The notes under the pieces are model-generated. The model worked only from the letters and a program-made list of their open reading frames with translations. It had not been told where the DNA came from and searched no databases. A program made the position numbers and the translations under genes. From Inhella proteolytica (GTDB lineage: Bacteria > Pseudomonadota > Gammaproteobacteria > Burkholderiales > Burkholderiaceae_C), in the NCBI RefSeq assembly GCF_016093275.1, contig NZ_JAEDAK010000001.1:434001-498000 (forward strand): a DNA stretch of 64,000 nucleotides. Reading direction: 5' to 3'. Below are positions 46,525 through 55,741 of this stretch, piece by piece; position 1 is the stretch's first letter, and every line of letters begins with the position of its first letter.

Positions 46525-47199
46525 ATGTCCGAACCGGCCAGCGCCACCCAGCGCATCGTTGACGCCATCACCGCCGCCATCGTCGAGCGCCGCCTGATGC
46601 CGGGCACCAAGCTGGTGGAACAGCAGCTCGCCGACCTGTTCCAGGTCTCGCGCACCCTGGTGCGTCAGGCCTTGAACCAGCTCAGCCGCGACCATCTGGT
46701 GAAGCTGCAACCCGCCCGTGGCGCCTTTGTGGCCGAGCCCAGCGTGGACGAAGCCCGCCAGGTCTTCGAGGTGCGGCAGATGATCGAGCTGCAGCTGGTG
46801 CGGCAGCTCTGCAAATCCATCGCGCCCGCTCAGGTGCAGGCCCTGCGTGAACACCTGCGCCGCGAGGCCGAGGCCCTGGCGCGCGGCGATGTGACGGGCC
46901 GCACCCGCCTGCTCGCCGAGTTCCACGTGCTGATGGCGCGCCTGCTCGGCAACGAGGTGCTGGCGGACCTGCTGGCCGACCTGCTGGCGCGCTGCTCCTT
47001 GATCGCGCTGATGTACCAGAGCTCGCACTCGGCGGAGCATTCCGCCGAGGAACATGTGGCCATCGTCGACGCCATCGAGCAAGGCGACGCCAAGACCGCC
47101 ACGCGCCTGATGCAGGAGCACCTGGGCAATGTGGAGCGCAACCTGCAACTGCACCCGCGCACCGTGGACTTGGCCACCGCCCTGCGCATCGCTGCCTGA
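46525..47199 (+). CDS. GntR-family (FCD) regulator of purine catabolism
   Basis: The 224-residue protein has an N-terminal winged helix (about 8-72; MPGTKLVEQQLADLFQVSR, then LVRQALNQLS) and an all-helical FCD ligand domain (about 80-210) with conserved metal-site histidines in FHVLMARLL and EEHVAIVDAIEQGD. Its position between the two arms of the purine pathway and the dyad in the spacer imply control of both arms. The inducer, perhaps urate, allantoin or another intermediate, cannot be read from sequence. Confidence 0.88.
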   Translation: MSEPASATQRIVDAITAAIVERRLMPGTKLVEQQLADLFQVSRTLVRQALNQLSRDHLVKLQPARGAFVAEPSVDEARQVFEVRQMIELQLVRQLCKSIAPAQVQALREHLRREAEALARGDVTGRTRLLAEFHVLMARLLGNEVLADLLADLLARCSLIALMYQSSHSAEHSAEEHVAIVDAIEQGDAKTATRLMQEHLGNVERNLQLHPRTVDLATALRIAA

Positions 47200-47207
47200 A
47201 CGCCACC

Positions 47208-48146
47208 ATGAGCTACCCGCGTGACCTGCGCGGCTACGGCCGCACCCCACCCCACCCGCACTGGCCCAACCAGGCCCGCGTGGCCCTGCAGTTCGTGCTG
47301 AACTTCGAGGAAGGCGGCGAGAACTCGGTGCTGCATGGCGATGCCGGCAGCGAGCAGTTCCTCTCCGAGCTGTTCAACCCGGCCGCCTACCCGGCGCGCC
47401 ACCTGAGCATGGAGGGCATCTACGAGTACGGCGCGCGCGTGGGCGTCTGGCGCATCCTGCGCGAGTTCGAGCGGCGCGGCCTGCCGCTCACCGTCTTCGG
47501 CGTCGGCATGGCGCTGGAGCGCTGCCCGGAGGTGACCGCCGCCTTCGTCGAACTGGGGCACGAGATCGCCTCGCACGGCTGGCGCTGGATCCACTACCAG
47601 GGCATCGACGAGGCCACCGAGCGCGCCCACCTGCTGCAGGCGGTGGAGGCCATCACGCGCCTGACCGGCCAGCCCCCCGCCGGCTGGTACACCGGGCGCG
47701 ACAGCCCCAACACCCGCCGCCTGGTGGTGGAGCATGGCGGCTTCGAATACGACAGCGACTACTACGGCGACGACCTGCCCTTCTGGCTGCAGGTGCGCAA
47801 GTCCAGCGGCGAGCTGACGCCGCATCTGGTGGTGCCCTACACGCTGGACTGCAACGACATGCGCTTCGCCCTGCCCCAGGGCTTCAGCCACGGCGAGCCC
47901 TTTTTCCAATACCTGCGCGACGCCTTCGATGTGCACTACGCCGAAGGCGCCGAGCAGCCTTCCATGATGAGCGTGGGCCTGCATTGCCGGCTGCTCGGCC
48001 GCCCGGGCCGCATGCGCGCGCTGCAGCGCTTTCTGGACCATGTGCAGGCACACGAGCAGGTGTGGATCGCGCGCCGCATCGACATCGCACGGCATTGGAA
48101 GCAGCAGCACCCCTTCGACGCCAGCAAGGCCTTCACATGGACCTGA
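47208..48146 (+). CDS. puuE: Allantoinase, polysaccharide-deacetylase type
   Basis: PuuE hydrolyses allantoin to allantoate using a NodB-like fold without the usual metal dependence. The 312-residue chain has VALQFVLNFEEGGENSVLHG, EYGARVGVWRILREFE, ELGHEIASHGWRWIHYQ and RDSPNTRRLVVEHGGFEYDS, all diagnostic. It follows gntR by 8 bp and overlaps the next gene by 10 bp. Confidence 0.94.
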   Translation: MSYPRDLRGYGRTPPHPHWPNQARVALQFVLNFEEGGENSVLHGDAGSEQFLSELFNPAAYPARHLSMEGIYEYGARVGVWRILREFERRGLPLTVFGVGMALERCPEVTAAFVELGHEIASHGWRWIHYQGIDEATERAHLLQAVEAITRLTGQPPAGWYTGRDSPNTRRLVVEHGGFEYDSDYYGDDLPFWLQVRKSSGELTPHLVVPYTLDCNDMRFALPQGFSHGEPFFQYLRDAFDVHYAEGAEQPSMMSVGLHCRLLGRPGRMRALQRFLDHVQAHEQVWIARRIDIARHWKQQHPFDASKAFTWT

Positions 48147-49888
48147 ACACCCTGAACCAGGCGCCGCTTCCCGAGCTGCTGGCGCAGCTGGGCGGGCTGT
48201 ACGAGCACTCGCCCTGGATCGTCGAGCAAGCCCTGCAGCGCCGCCCCTTCGTCAGCCTCGCCGCCTTCAAGCGCGCCTGCGCCGAAGTGCTCGCCGCCGC
48301 CAGCCGCGAGGCGCAGCGGGGCCTGATTCGTGCCCACCCCGAGCTGGCCGGCAAGGCCATGGTGGCCGGCGCGCTCACGGCCGAGAGCACCGGCGAACAG
48401 GCGCGCGCCGGACTGACGCATTGCAGCCCGGCAGAGTTCGACACCCTGCAGCGCCTCAACGCCGATTACAACCAGCGCTTCGGCTGGCCCTTCATCCTGG
48501 CCGTGCGCGGGCCGCGCGGCACCGGCCTGACGCGCCGCCAGATCATCGACACCTTCGAGCGCCGCCTGCATGCGCACGCCGAGGACGAGTTCCACGAGTG
48601 CTTGCGCCAGATCCACCGCATTGCCGAACTGCGTCTGGCCGAGAAGTTCCACGAAGCACTGCCCGCCGGCGAGCAGGTATGGGACTGGGCCGAGGCCCTG
48701 GCCCGCCACAGCGATGCCCCCGATGCACTGACCGTCACCTACCTGACCCCCGCGCACCGCGCCTGCGCGCAGGACCTGCAGGACTGGATGCGCGCCACCG
48801 GCTTTGACGAAGTGAGCCTGGATGCCGTGGGCAATGTGGTCGGGGTCTATCACGGGCAGGACCGCAGCGCCCCGCGCGTGCTGACCGGCAGCCACTACGA
48901 CACCGTGCGCAACGGCGGCCGCTACGACGGCCGCCTCGGCATCCTGGCCCCCATGGCCCTGGTTCAGGCCTGGGCGGCCAAGGGCTGGCGCCCGCGCCAT
49001 GGGCTGGAGGTGGTGGGCTTTGCCGAGGAAGAAGGTCAGCGCTTTCCCGCCACCTTCCTGGCCAGCAGCGCGCTGGTCGGCCGCTTCGAGCCGGGCTGGC
49101 TGGAGCAGCAGGACGCCGCGGGCCTGACGCTGCGCCAGGCCATGCAGGCGGCCGGTCTGCCTGGCACCCTGGCTTCGATTGAGGCCCTGCGGCGTGAGCC
49201 GGCGCAGTACCTGGGCTTCGTCGAGATCCACATCGAGCAAGGCCCGGTGCTCGACGCCATGAACCTGCCGCTCGGTGTGGTGAGCTCCATCAACGGCAGC
49301 CACCGCTACACCGGCGAGGTGCTGGGCGTGGCCAGCCACGCGGGCACCACGCCCATGGGCGCGGCACGCCGCGATGCCGCGGTGGCCGTGGCCGAGCTGG
49401 TGCTGCAGGTCGAACGCATCGCCGCCGCCCTGCCCGAGGCTGTGGGCACCGTGGGCCAGCTCGAAGTGCCCGCCGGCTCCATCAACGTGGTGCCGGGGCG
49501 CTGCCGCTTCAGCCTGGACCTGCGCGCGCCGCGCGACGCCGTGCGCGACCGCCTGCGCGACGAGGTGCTGCAGGCCCTGGACGCCAATTGCCAGCGCCGC
49601 GGCCTGCAGTACACCCTGCGCCCCACGCTGAGCGCCGACGCCGCCCCCAGCCACCCCGACTGGATGGCCCGCTGGGAAGCCGCCGTGGCCGCGCTGGGCC
49701 TGCCGGTGTTCCGCCTGCCCAGCGGCGCCGGGCACGACGCCATGAAGATGCACGAGCTGCTGCCCCAGGCCATGCTGTTCGTGCGCGGCGGCAACGCCGG
49801 CATCAGCCACAACCCGCTCGAAACCATCACCGCCCACGACGCCCAACTGGCCGTGGACGCCCTGCAGCACCTGCTGGAGAACCTATGA
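48137..49888 (+). CDS. Fusion of OHCU decarboxylase and allantoate amidohydrolase
   Basis: The 583-residue protein joins two enzymes. Residues 1-165 are OHCU decarboxylase (UraD; HPELAGKAM, GWPFILAVRG, EFHECLRQIHRIAELRL), which forms allantoin. Residues about 180-583 are an M20-type allantoate amidohydrolase (VLTGSHYDTVRNGGRYDG, GFAEEEGQRFPATFLAS, EIHIEQGPVLD, PSGAGHDAMKM). The steps flank PuuE, so OHCU and allantoate are handled by one polypeptide. The ATG at 48137 follows GGCCTTCAC inside the end of puuE. Fusions of this type exist as far as I recall, but are not universal. Confidence 0.9.
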   Translation: MDLNTLNQAPLPELLAQLGGLYEHSPWIVEQALQRRPFVSLAAFKRACAEVLAAASREAQRGLIRAHPELAGKAMVAGALTAESTGEQARAGLTHCSPAEFDTLQRLNADYNQRFGWPFILAVRGPRGTGLTRRQIIDTFERRLHAHAEDEFHECLRQIHRIAELRLAEKFHEALPAGEQVWDWAEALARHSDAPDALTVTYLTPAHRACAQDLQDWMRATGFDEVSLDAVGNVVGVYHGQDRSAPRVLTGSHYDTVRNGGRYDGRLGILAPMALVQAWAAKGWRPRHGLEVVGFAEEEGQRFPATFLASSALVGRFEPGWLEQQDAAGLTLRQAMQAAGLPGTLASIEALRREPAQYLGFVEIHIEQGPVLDAMNLPLGVVSSINGSHRYTGEVLGVASHAGTTPMGAARRDAAVAVAELVLQVERIAAALPEAVGTVGQLEVPAGSINVVPGRCRFSLDLRAPRDAVRDRLRDEVLQALDANCQRRGLQYTLRPTLSADAAPSHPDWMARWEAAVAALGLPVFRLPSGAGHDAMKMHELLPQAMLFVRGGNAGISHNPLETITAHDAQLAVDALQHLLENL

Positions 49889-51120
49889 CGGCCTACGCAA
49901 GGCTGGACGCCTGGATTGCCGCGCATTTCGACGAGCAGGTGCGATTCCTGCAGGAGCTGGTGCGCGTGCCGACCGACACACCGCCAGGGAACAACGCCCC
50001 GCACGCCGAGCGCACCGCCGAGCTGCTGACCGCCATGGGCCTGCCCTGCGAGGCCCACCCCGTGCCCGCGGCCGAGGTGCAGGCGCAGGGCTTGCAGAGC
50101 ATCACCAACCTGATCGTGCGGCGGCGTTTCAACGCCAGCGGCCCGGTGGTGGCCCTGAATGCGCATGGCGACGTGGTACCGCCCGGCGAGGGCTGGAGCC
50201 AGGACCCCTACGGCGGCGCGGTGGTGGACGGCCAGCTCTTCGGCCGTGCCGCCGCTGTCAGCAAGAGCGACTTCGCCACCTACACCTTCGCCTTGCGCGC
50301 GCTCGAAGCCCTGGGCCTGCCGCTGCGGGGCGGCGCGGAGCTGCATTTCACCTATGACGAGGAGTTCGGCGGCGAGCTCGGCCCCGGCTGGCTGTTGCGC
50401 CAGGGTCTGACGAAGCCCGACTACCTGATCGCCGCCGGCTTCAGCTACCAGGTCGTCACTGCCCACAACGGCTGCCTGCAGCTGGAGGTGACGCTCACCG
50501 GCCTGGCCAGCCACGCGGCCTACCCGCACACCGGCATCGACGCCCTGCAGGCCGCCACCGACCTGCTGCACGCGCTGTACGCCGACAACGCCTCGCTCAA
50601 GCTGATCCGCTCCGAGGTCCCAGGCATCACCCATCCCTACCTGAACGTAGGGCGCATCGAGGGCGGCACGAACACCAATGTGGTGCCCGGCAAGGTCACG
50701 CTCAAGCTGGATCGCCGCATGATCCCCGAGGAAGACCCGACCGAGGTCGAGAAGGGGCTGCGCCATCTGATCGAGACCAATGTGCGCACCCACCATCCCA
50801 AGATCAAGCTGAGCATCCGCCGCCTGCTGCTGGCGCACAGCCTGCAGCCCGATGCCCGCAATGCCCCGCTGGTGCAGGCCATCCAGCGCCATGGCCGAGA
50901 GGTGCTGGGCGAAGACATCCCCGAATGCGGCACACCGCTCTACACCGATGTGCGCCTGTACGGCGCCGCGGGCGTGCCCGCCGTCATCTACGGCGCCGGC
51001 CCGCGCACCGTGCTGGAAAGCAATGCCAAGCGCGCCGACGAACATCTGGACCTGAACGACCTGCGCCGAGCCACCCAGGTGGTGGCCCGCACCCTTTACG
51101 ACCTGCTGAAGACCGACTGA
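49885..51120 (+). CDS. M20-family metallohydrolase in the purine operon
   Basis: The 411-residue protein has the ArgE/DapE/CPG2 fold: ALNAHGDVVPPGEGW with a first metal His/Asp, GRAAAVSKSDFATY in the place of the usual GRGAxDMKG, TYDEEFGGE with the catalytic Glu, and a dimerisation lid with LNVGRIEGGTNTNVVPGK. It is coupled by ATGA to the UraD-amidohydrolase fusion, so a substrate late in allantoate breakdown, such as a ureido acid, is plausible. A peptidase or deacylase role cannot be excluded. Confidence 0.82.
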   Translation: MTAYARLDAWIAAHFDEQVRFLQELVRVPTDTPPGNNAPHAERTAELLTAMGLPCEAHPVPAAEVQAQGLQSITNLIVRRRFNASGPVVALNAHGDVVPPGEGWSQDPYGGAVVDGQLFGRAAAVSKSDFATYTFALRALEALGLPLRGGAELHFTYDEEFGGELGPGWLLRQGLTKPDYLIAAGFSYQVVTAHNGCLQLEVTLTGLASHAAYPHTGIDALQAATDLLHALYADNASLKLIRSEVPGITHPYLNVGRIEGGTNTNVVPGKVTLKLDRRMIPEEDPTEVEKGLRHLIETNVRTHHPKIKLSIRRLLLAHSLQPDARNAPLVQAIQRHGREVLGEDIPECGTPLYTDVRLYGAAGVPAVIYGAGPRTVLESNAKRADEHLDLNDLRRATQVVARTLYDLLKTD

Positions 51121-52358
51121 TGCGACTCCTGATCTCCACCCTGCTGCTGGCTACTACCGCCCACACGGCCCAGGCCGCCCCCCTGAAAGTGGCCACCTGG
51201 AACCTGGGCTGGCACCTGGATCGCGAGCTCGCCGTCCAGTGGCGCGCCGCCTGCTCCGCCCCCTTCAAGCTGGAAGGTGGCCGCTGGAAGCCCGCTGCCG
51301 CGGCCGGCGCCGACACCCAACCGGGCTGGAAGCTGCCCTGGGGCCGCAATGCACCGATCGACTGGGACATCGGCGCCCTGCCCCCTTGCGACACCTACCA
51401 GCACAACCGCCAGGCCGTCGCCGTCACGTCGGAGCAGGACGAACAGCGCCGCGAGCGCCTGCGCACCGTGCTGGCCGAGAAGCTGGACGCCGATGTGATC
51501 GCCTTTCAGGAAGTGAGCGGCGCAGCGGCCGTGCGCGAGCTGGTGGGCGAGGCCTACGAGGTCTGCAGCTACGAGGGCCACAAGGTGCAGCGCCTGGCCT
51601 TTGCCTGGAAGCGCAAGCTTGGCACGGGGCGTTGCGAGGTGGATTGGAGCCTGGCCCTGCCACAGCGCACCATGGCCGATCAGGTGCGCCCCGGGCTCGC
51701 CCTGAGCCTGCAGACCGGCGGCAAGACCCTGCGCTTCCTGACCGTGCACCTGAAGTCCTCCTGCGTGTCCGCGCTGGACGCGAACAACCCGCTGTTCCCG
51801 GCCGCGGCCAGCGAGGCGCGTGGCCAGCTGGACGGCCCCAACCCCCATTGCCAGAGCCTGCAGGAGCAGGTGGCGCCACTGGAAGCCTGGCTGGAACGCC
51901 AGAGCCAGGGTACGGACGGCCTGGTGCTGCTGGGCGACTTCAACCGCAACCTCGGCCATGAGGCCAGCGAGGCCGCCGAGCTGCCGGCCCGCAGCGCCGG
52001 CGGCAGCGCCGCGGCGCCGCATGGGCCTGATGTGAAGGTGCGCAATCTGTGGCGCGAACTGAACGACGGCCAGCCCCAGGCCTTGCGCCTGCTGTCGGCC
52101 GAATGCACGGGCCAGCCCGCCTGCGCCCTGGCCAAGACCCGCTTGCTGGACCGGCAGGAATACGGCCAGCTCCGCGCCACCCTGGGCTGCCGCAACCCGG
52201 TGGGGCTCGATCACATCGTCGTGGCGGGTGCGCTGAAGGGTGACGGCGCGCACAAGCTGGCGCTGGGCGCCGCTGGCGAAACCCGGCCGAACGCCCAGGG
52301 CCAGGTGGAGCTGGGGCTCTCGGACCACTGCCCGCTGGTGGCCGAATTGGAGCCCTGA
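51120..52358 (+). CDS. Exported endonuclease/exonuclease/phosphatase-family protein
   Basis: The 412-residue product has a signal peptide (LLISTLLLATTAHTAQA) and the EEP fold: LKVATWNLGWHL at the start, DVIAFQEVSG with the metal Glu, LTVHLKSSC, LLGDFNRN and a final LGLSDHCPLVAEL with the catalytic His. DNase, phosphodiesterase or phosphatase activity is possible. It has several cysteines suited to disulfides. The start overlaps the M20 stop (TGATG), but a role in purine use is unproven; extracellular nucleic-acid breakdown feeding the pathway is an attractive inference. Confidence 0.85.
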   Translation: MRLLISTLLLATTAHTAQAAPLKVATWNLGWHLDRELAVQWRAACSAPFKLEGGRWKPAAAAGADTQPGWKLPWGRNAPIDWDIGALPPCDTYQHNRQAVAVTSEQDEQRRERLRTVLAEKLDADVIAFQEVSGAAAVRELVGEAYEVCSYEGHKVQRLAFAWKRKLGTGRCEVDWSLALPQRTMADQVRPGLALSLQTGGKTLRFLTVHLKSSCVSALDANNPLFPAAASEARGQLDGPNPHCQSLQEQVAPLEAWLERQSQGTDGLVLLGDFNRNLGHEASEAAELPARSAGGSAAAPHGPDVKVRNLWRELNDGQPQALRLLSAECTGQPACALAKTRLLDRQEYGQLRATLGCRNPVGLDHIVVAGALKGDGAHKLALGAAGETRPNAQGQVELGLSDHCPLVAELEP

Positions 52359-52393
52359 GTACCCTGTCGGCGGCACTGCGTTAGCCTCGCGCC

Positions 52394-53143
52394 ATGCTCC
52401 AACGCCTGTCCCTGCTCGCCTTGCTGCTGAGCGCCCTCCTCGGCCCGGCCGGCCCCGCGGCGGCGGCCGAGCTGCGCATGGCCTTCGGTGAAAAGATCCC
52501 GCCCTTCAGCTTCCCCTCCACCGACTCCGGCATCGAGATCGAAACCTACCGCGAGGCCCTGGCCCTGCGCGGCCACCAGCTCAAGCCCGTGTACTACGCC
52601 TTCGCCCGAGTGCCCATGGCCTTCAAGAGCGGCGAGGTGGACGCCGCCATGACCGATCTGGGCGAAGACCTGCGCCCCTTCGGTGGCCACTACGGCGACA
52701 CCGCGGTGGTCTACGACAACGTGTTCTTCACGCTCCGCCAGCTGCAACGCAAGATCCGCACGCCCGCCGATCTGAAGGGCCTCAGCGTGGTGTCCTTCCA
52801 GGGCGCCGCGAAGCGCTTTCCGGAATGGTTGGGGCCGGTGCAGCAGGCCGGGCTGTACCGCGAGGTCAACGACCAGGCCACCCAGGTGCGCATGCTGATG
52901 GCCGGCCGCGTGGATGTGGTGCTGAGCGACCGGCACATCTTTCGGTACTTCAGCCTGCAGGTGCGCAAGCAGGGTCAGGCCGTGCTGCCGGTGGACGAGC
53001 ACCGCTTCACCACCCCAAAGGCCGATGACTACCGCCCGGTCTTCCGCGACCCCAAGATCCGCGACGACTTCAATGCCGGCCTGAAGCAGCTGCGCACCAG
53101 CGGGCGGCTGCGGGCGATCTACCAGCGCTACCTGGAGGAATAG
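52394..53143 (+). CDS. Periplasmic substrate-binding protein, amino-acid type (SBP_bac_3)
   Basis: The 249-residue protein has a signal peptide ending in AAA, then a two-lobed binding fold: RMAFGEKIPPFSFPSTDSGI, EIETYREALALRGHQLKPVY, GEVDAAMTDLGED and a C-terminal FNAGLKQLRTSGRLRAIYQ. No ABC permease or ATPase genes are adjacent, so it is an orphan, as is common in this group, perhaps acting as a sensor or with unlinked permeases. Its ligand is unknown. Confidence 0.85.
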   Translation: MLQRLSLLALLLSALLGPAGPAAAAELRMAFGEKIPPFSFPSTDSGIEIETYREALALRGHQLKPVYYAFARVPMAFKSGEVDAAMTDLGEDLRPFGGHYGDTAVVYDNVFFTLRQLQRKIRTPADLKGLSVVSFQGAAKRFPEWLGPVQQAGLYREVNDQATQVRMLMAGRVDVVLSDRHIFRYFSLQVRKQGQAVLPVDEHRFTTPKADDYRPVFRDPKIRDDFNAGLKQLRTSGRLRAIYQRYLEE

Positions 53144-53165
53144 GCGGAATAGGCGGGCTCAGGGC

Positions 53166-54002
53166 TCAATCGCCCAGCGGCCGGCGCATCAGCCATTGGC
53201 AGAGCGCCGGGCTCTCGAAACCCAGCCGCCGCAAGGCCGCGCCGCCCAGGTCCATCCGCTGCAACTGCGGCACGAACAAGGCTCGCGCCGGCTCGGCCGC
53301 GGCCAGGGCCGCCACCAGGCGCTCGGCATCGGCCTGAGCGGGGTCCAGGTCCACCAGGCTGAGGATTTGCAGGCGTTCGCCCGCCTCGGCCCACACCAGC
53401 TGGGCCTGGCCCGTCTGCCAGGCCGTCCAGGCGCTCGGGTGGCGTTCCAGCACCGTGGCGCTGACCTGCAAGGGCAAGTCGGCGGGCTCATGCGTGCGCA
53501 GCCACTGCAGGGCCTGCTCGCGCGACAGGGCATCGAAGCCGGAGGCCTGTGCCGCCGCGCCGGATGCGGCGCGCTCGAAGCCGAGCAGTTCGTGCACCGT
53601 CTCGAACCCGCGCGACTGGTACAGGCGCACGGCGCGCTCGTTCTGCGCAAACACTTCCAACTCCACGGCCTGCAGGCCGGCGGCGCGGGCGCGCTGGATG
53701 AAGTCGTCCAGCAGCGCCGGTGCGGCGCCCGTGCCGCGGGCGGCCGGCGTGGCACCCATGGTGGCCAGGCGCCAGCGCCCGCTGCGCGGCGCCACGAAGG
53801 CAAAGGCGAGCGGCTGGCCCGCGGCGTCCAATGCCACCCGGCTCAGGCTCAGATCCACCGCCTGGCGGGCCAGAAAGCCCGGCCATTGCGCCAGGCTGAG
53901 CTGGAAGGGCCCGATCAGGTAGTCGGAAAAGGCCTGGCCGAAGGCCTCGTGCAAGGCGGTGGCGGGCAGTTGGTCGGCGGGAACGAAGGCAGTGGTGGTC
54001 AT
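53166..54002 (-). CDS. GNAT-family N-acetyltransferase
   Basis: The 278-residue protein has a GNAT domain in its first 145 residues, with MGATPAARGTGAAPALLDDF as the acetyl-CoA loop and AVELEVFAQNERAVRLYQSR followed by GFETVHELLGFER, the classic end. The remaining 130 residues look like a second, degenerate GNAT half. The ATG at 54002 follows TGGAGCCCGCCG. It is convergent with the binding-protein gene. Substrate unknown. Confidence 0.83.
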   Translation of the reverse strand: MTTTAFVPADQLPATALHEAFGQAFSDYLIGPFQLSLAQWPGFLARQAVDLSLSRVALDAAGQPLAFAFVAPRSGRWRLATMGATPAARGTGAAPALLDDFIQRARAAGLQAVELEVFAQNERAVRLYQSRGFETVHELLGFERAASGAAAQASGFDALSREQALQWLRTHEPADLPLQVSATVLERHPSAWTAWQTGQAQLVWAEAGERLQILSLVDLDPAQADAERLVAALAAAEPARALFVPQLQRMDLGGAALRRLGFESPALCQWLMRRPLGD

Positions 54003-54064
54003 CGGCGGGCTCCAGGGCCGTGGCATTAGAGCCGTGCGCCCCCACCCGCGCCGTTCGCCATGCC

Positions 54065-55324
54065 TCAGCGCGGCGCGTTCCCGGCCAGCAGTTGCGCCAC
54101 GCTCAGCTCTTCCCAGCCGCTGGCCCGCCAAAGCCCCAGCGTGGCCGGGCTGCGCCCCACCAGCAGGGCCTGCAGCAACGGTGCGGCCAGGGTTTCCTGC
54201 GGGTTGCGCAGCAGCACCAGGCGCTGCGCGCCCTCCTCTTCCAGGCGGCCGATCCAATCCAGGCGCAGCAGGGTCTCCAGCACCGGTTCCAGTTGCAGGG
54301 GTTCGATGCGCAGGCCCTGGGCCAGCGCGAGCTTGCTGGCGCCGGCCGCACCGCGGCGCTGGCGCAGCCACAGTTCGCCCAGCACGCGCAGTGCCAGCTC
54401 CAACTCCAGGCCGGGCGCCGGTGCGCGCTGCATCAGGCCTTGCGTCAGGCCCGGCGCGTTCGCAGCAATCAGCGCCCCCAGCAGCACGATCACCCAGCCC
54501 AGGTACATCCAGATCAGAAAGATCGGCAGCGTGGCAAAGGCCCCGTACAGAGTGGCATAGGTGGGCACCTGCTTGATCCACCAGGCCAGGCCCAGCTTGG
54601 CCACGCTGAAGGCGCCGGCCACGAACAGCGCCCCCAGCAACGCATGGCGCCAGCGCACATGGGTGTTGGGCACGAAATGGAACAGGCCGGCCACGGCGGC
54701 CGTGAGCACGCCGAACTGGATGAAGTCCAGCAGGGTCTCGAACCCACCCGGCAGGCGCTCCACCAGGCCCTGGCTGGCCGAGAGGGCGTAGCTGGTCAGC
54801 GTCAGGCTGGCACCCAGGGCCAGCGGCCCCAGCGTCAGCGTGGCCCAGTAGACGAGCACGCGCTGCGCAATGGGCCGCGGACGCCGCACGCGCCAGATGG
54901 CGTTGAGCGTGCGGTCGATGGTCAGCATCAGGGCGATGGCGGTGAGCCCCAGCACGCCCGCCCCCACGGTGCCCAGGCCCTTGGCCTTGCTGGCGAACTG
55001 CGTGAGCGTGCGCAGCACCGGGCGGGCGATGGTGTCGGGCACCAGATTGGCCAGGAAGTACTGCTCCAGCGCCTTCTGGAAGCCCGAGAACATCGGGAAG
55101 GCGGTGAACAGGGCCAGCATCAGCACCAGCAGCGGCACCAGCGAGATCAGCGTGGTGAAGGTCAGGCTGCCGGCCGTGACGCCAAGGCGCAGCTCGGTGA
55201 AGCGTGCCTGCAGGCCGGCGGCCGATTCACGCCAGGGCCAGCGGCGCAGATCGCGCCAGCTGCTCAGCAGCATGCGCAGCCAGGCATGGCGGCGCAGGGC
55301 GGCAAAAGAAGGGCTCAGCTGCAT
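54065..55324 (-). CDS. YihY/virulence-factor BrkB-family membrane protein
   Basis: The 419-residue inner-membrane protein has six hydrophobic helices (about 45-285) with TFTTLISLVPLLVLMLALFT, GAGVLGLTAIALMLTIDRT and FLIWMYLGWVIVLLGALIAA, the YihY pattern, followed by a cytoplasmic tail of about 115 residues with a winged-helix-like look. The family was once called RNase BN by mistake; its true role is not known. It is divergent from the DUF2069 gene, with a 42-bp spacer. Confidence 0.88.
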   Translation of the reverse strand: MQLSPSFAALRRHAWLRMLLSSWRDLRRWPWRESAAGLQARFTELRLGVTAGSLTFTTLISLVPLLVLMLALFTAFPMFSGFQKALEQYFLANLVPDTIARPVLRTLTQFASKAKGLGTVGAGVLGLTAIALMLTIDRTLNAIWRVRRPRPIAQRVLVYWATLTLGPLALGASLTLTSYALSASQGLVERLPGGFETLLDFIQFGVLTAAVAGLFHFVPNTHVRWRHALLGALFVAGAFSVAKLGLAWWIKQVPTYATLYGAFATLPIFLIWMYLGWVIVLLGALIAANAPGLTQGLMQRAPAPGLELELALRVLGELWLRQRRGAAGASKLALAQGLRIEPLQLEPVLETLLRLDWIGRLEEEGAQRLVLLRNPQETLAAPLLQALLVGRSPATLGLWRASGWEELSVAQLLAGNAPR

Positions 55325-55366
55325 AGGGGGGCCGAGTGTAGTGATGGCCCTCCCTACACTGGCGGG

Positions 55367-55741
55367 ATGTCCACCCCGCGCACCCTTCCGAGCCCCGCCG
55401 AGCGGGCCAGCCGAGCCGCCGCCCTGCTGTTCTGCGTCCTGCTCATCGGCCTGTGCCTGGCCTGGGAGCTGTGGCTGCAGCCCACCGGCCAGGGCTGGCT
55501 GGCGCTCAAGGCCCTGCCCCTGCTGCCCGCCCTGCCCGGCCTGTGGCGCTATCGCCTCTACACCTACCGCTGGACCAGCCTGCTGGTCTGGCTCTACGCC
55601 ACCGAGGGCCTGGTGCGCGGCCCCAGCGGCCGTGGTGCCGAAGCCTGGCTGGGCTGGGCCGAAGTGGCCCTGGCCGTGGCGCTGTTCAGCGCCTGCACGG
55701 TGCAGATCCGCCAGCGCCTGAAGGCCGCGAAGTCCGCATGA
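55367..55741 (+). CDS. DUF2069 membrane protein
   Basis: The 124-residue protein has about four hydrophobic segments (LLFCVLLIGLCLAWELWL, ALKALPLLPALPGLW, RWTSLLVWLYATEGLV, VALAVALFSACTVQI) as in DUF2069, an uncharacterised inner-membrane family. GGCGGG precedes the ATG. It is coupled to the FAD-linked oxidase gene by an ATGA overlap. Confidence 0.82.
   Translation: MSTPRTLPSPAERASRAAALLFCVLLIGLCLAWELWLQPTGQGWLALKALPLLPALPGLWRYRLYTYRWTSLLVWLYATEGLVRGPSGRGAEAWLGWAEVALAVALFSACTVQIRQRLKAAKSA

Noticed and set aside
53140-53160. Short direct repeat GGAATAGGCGGAATAGGCGG at the end of the binding-protein gene
   Set aside because: Two short copies in a convergent gap do not support a mobile element or regulatory site.
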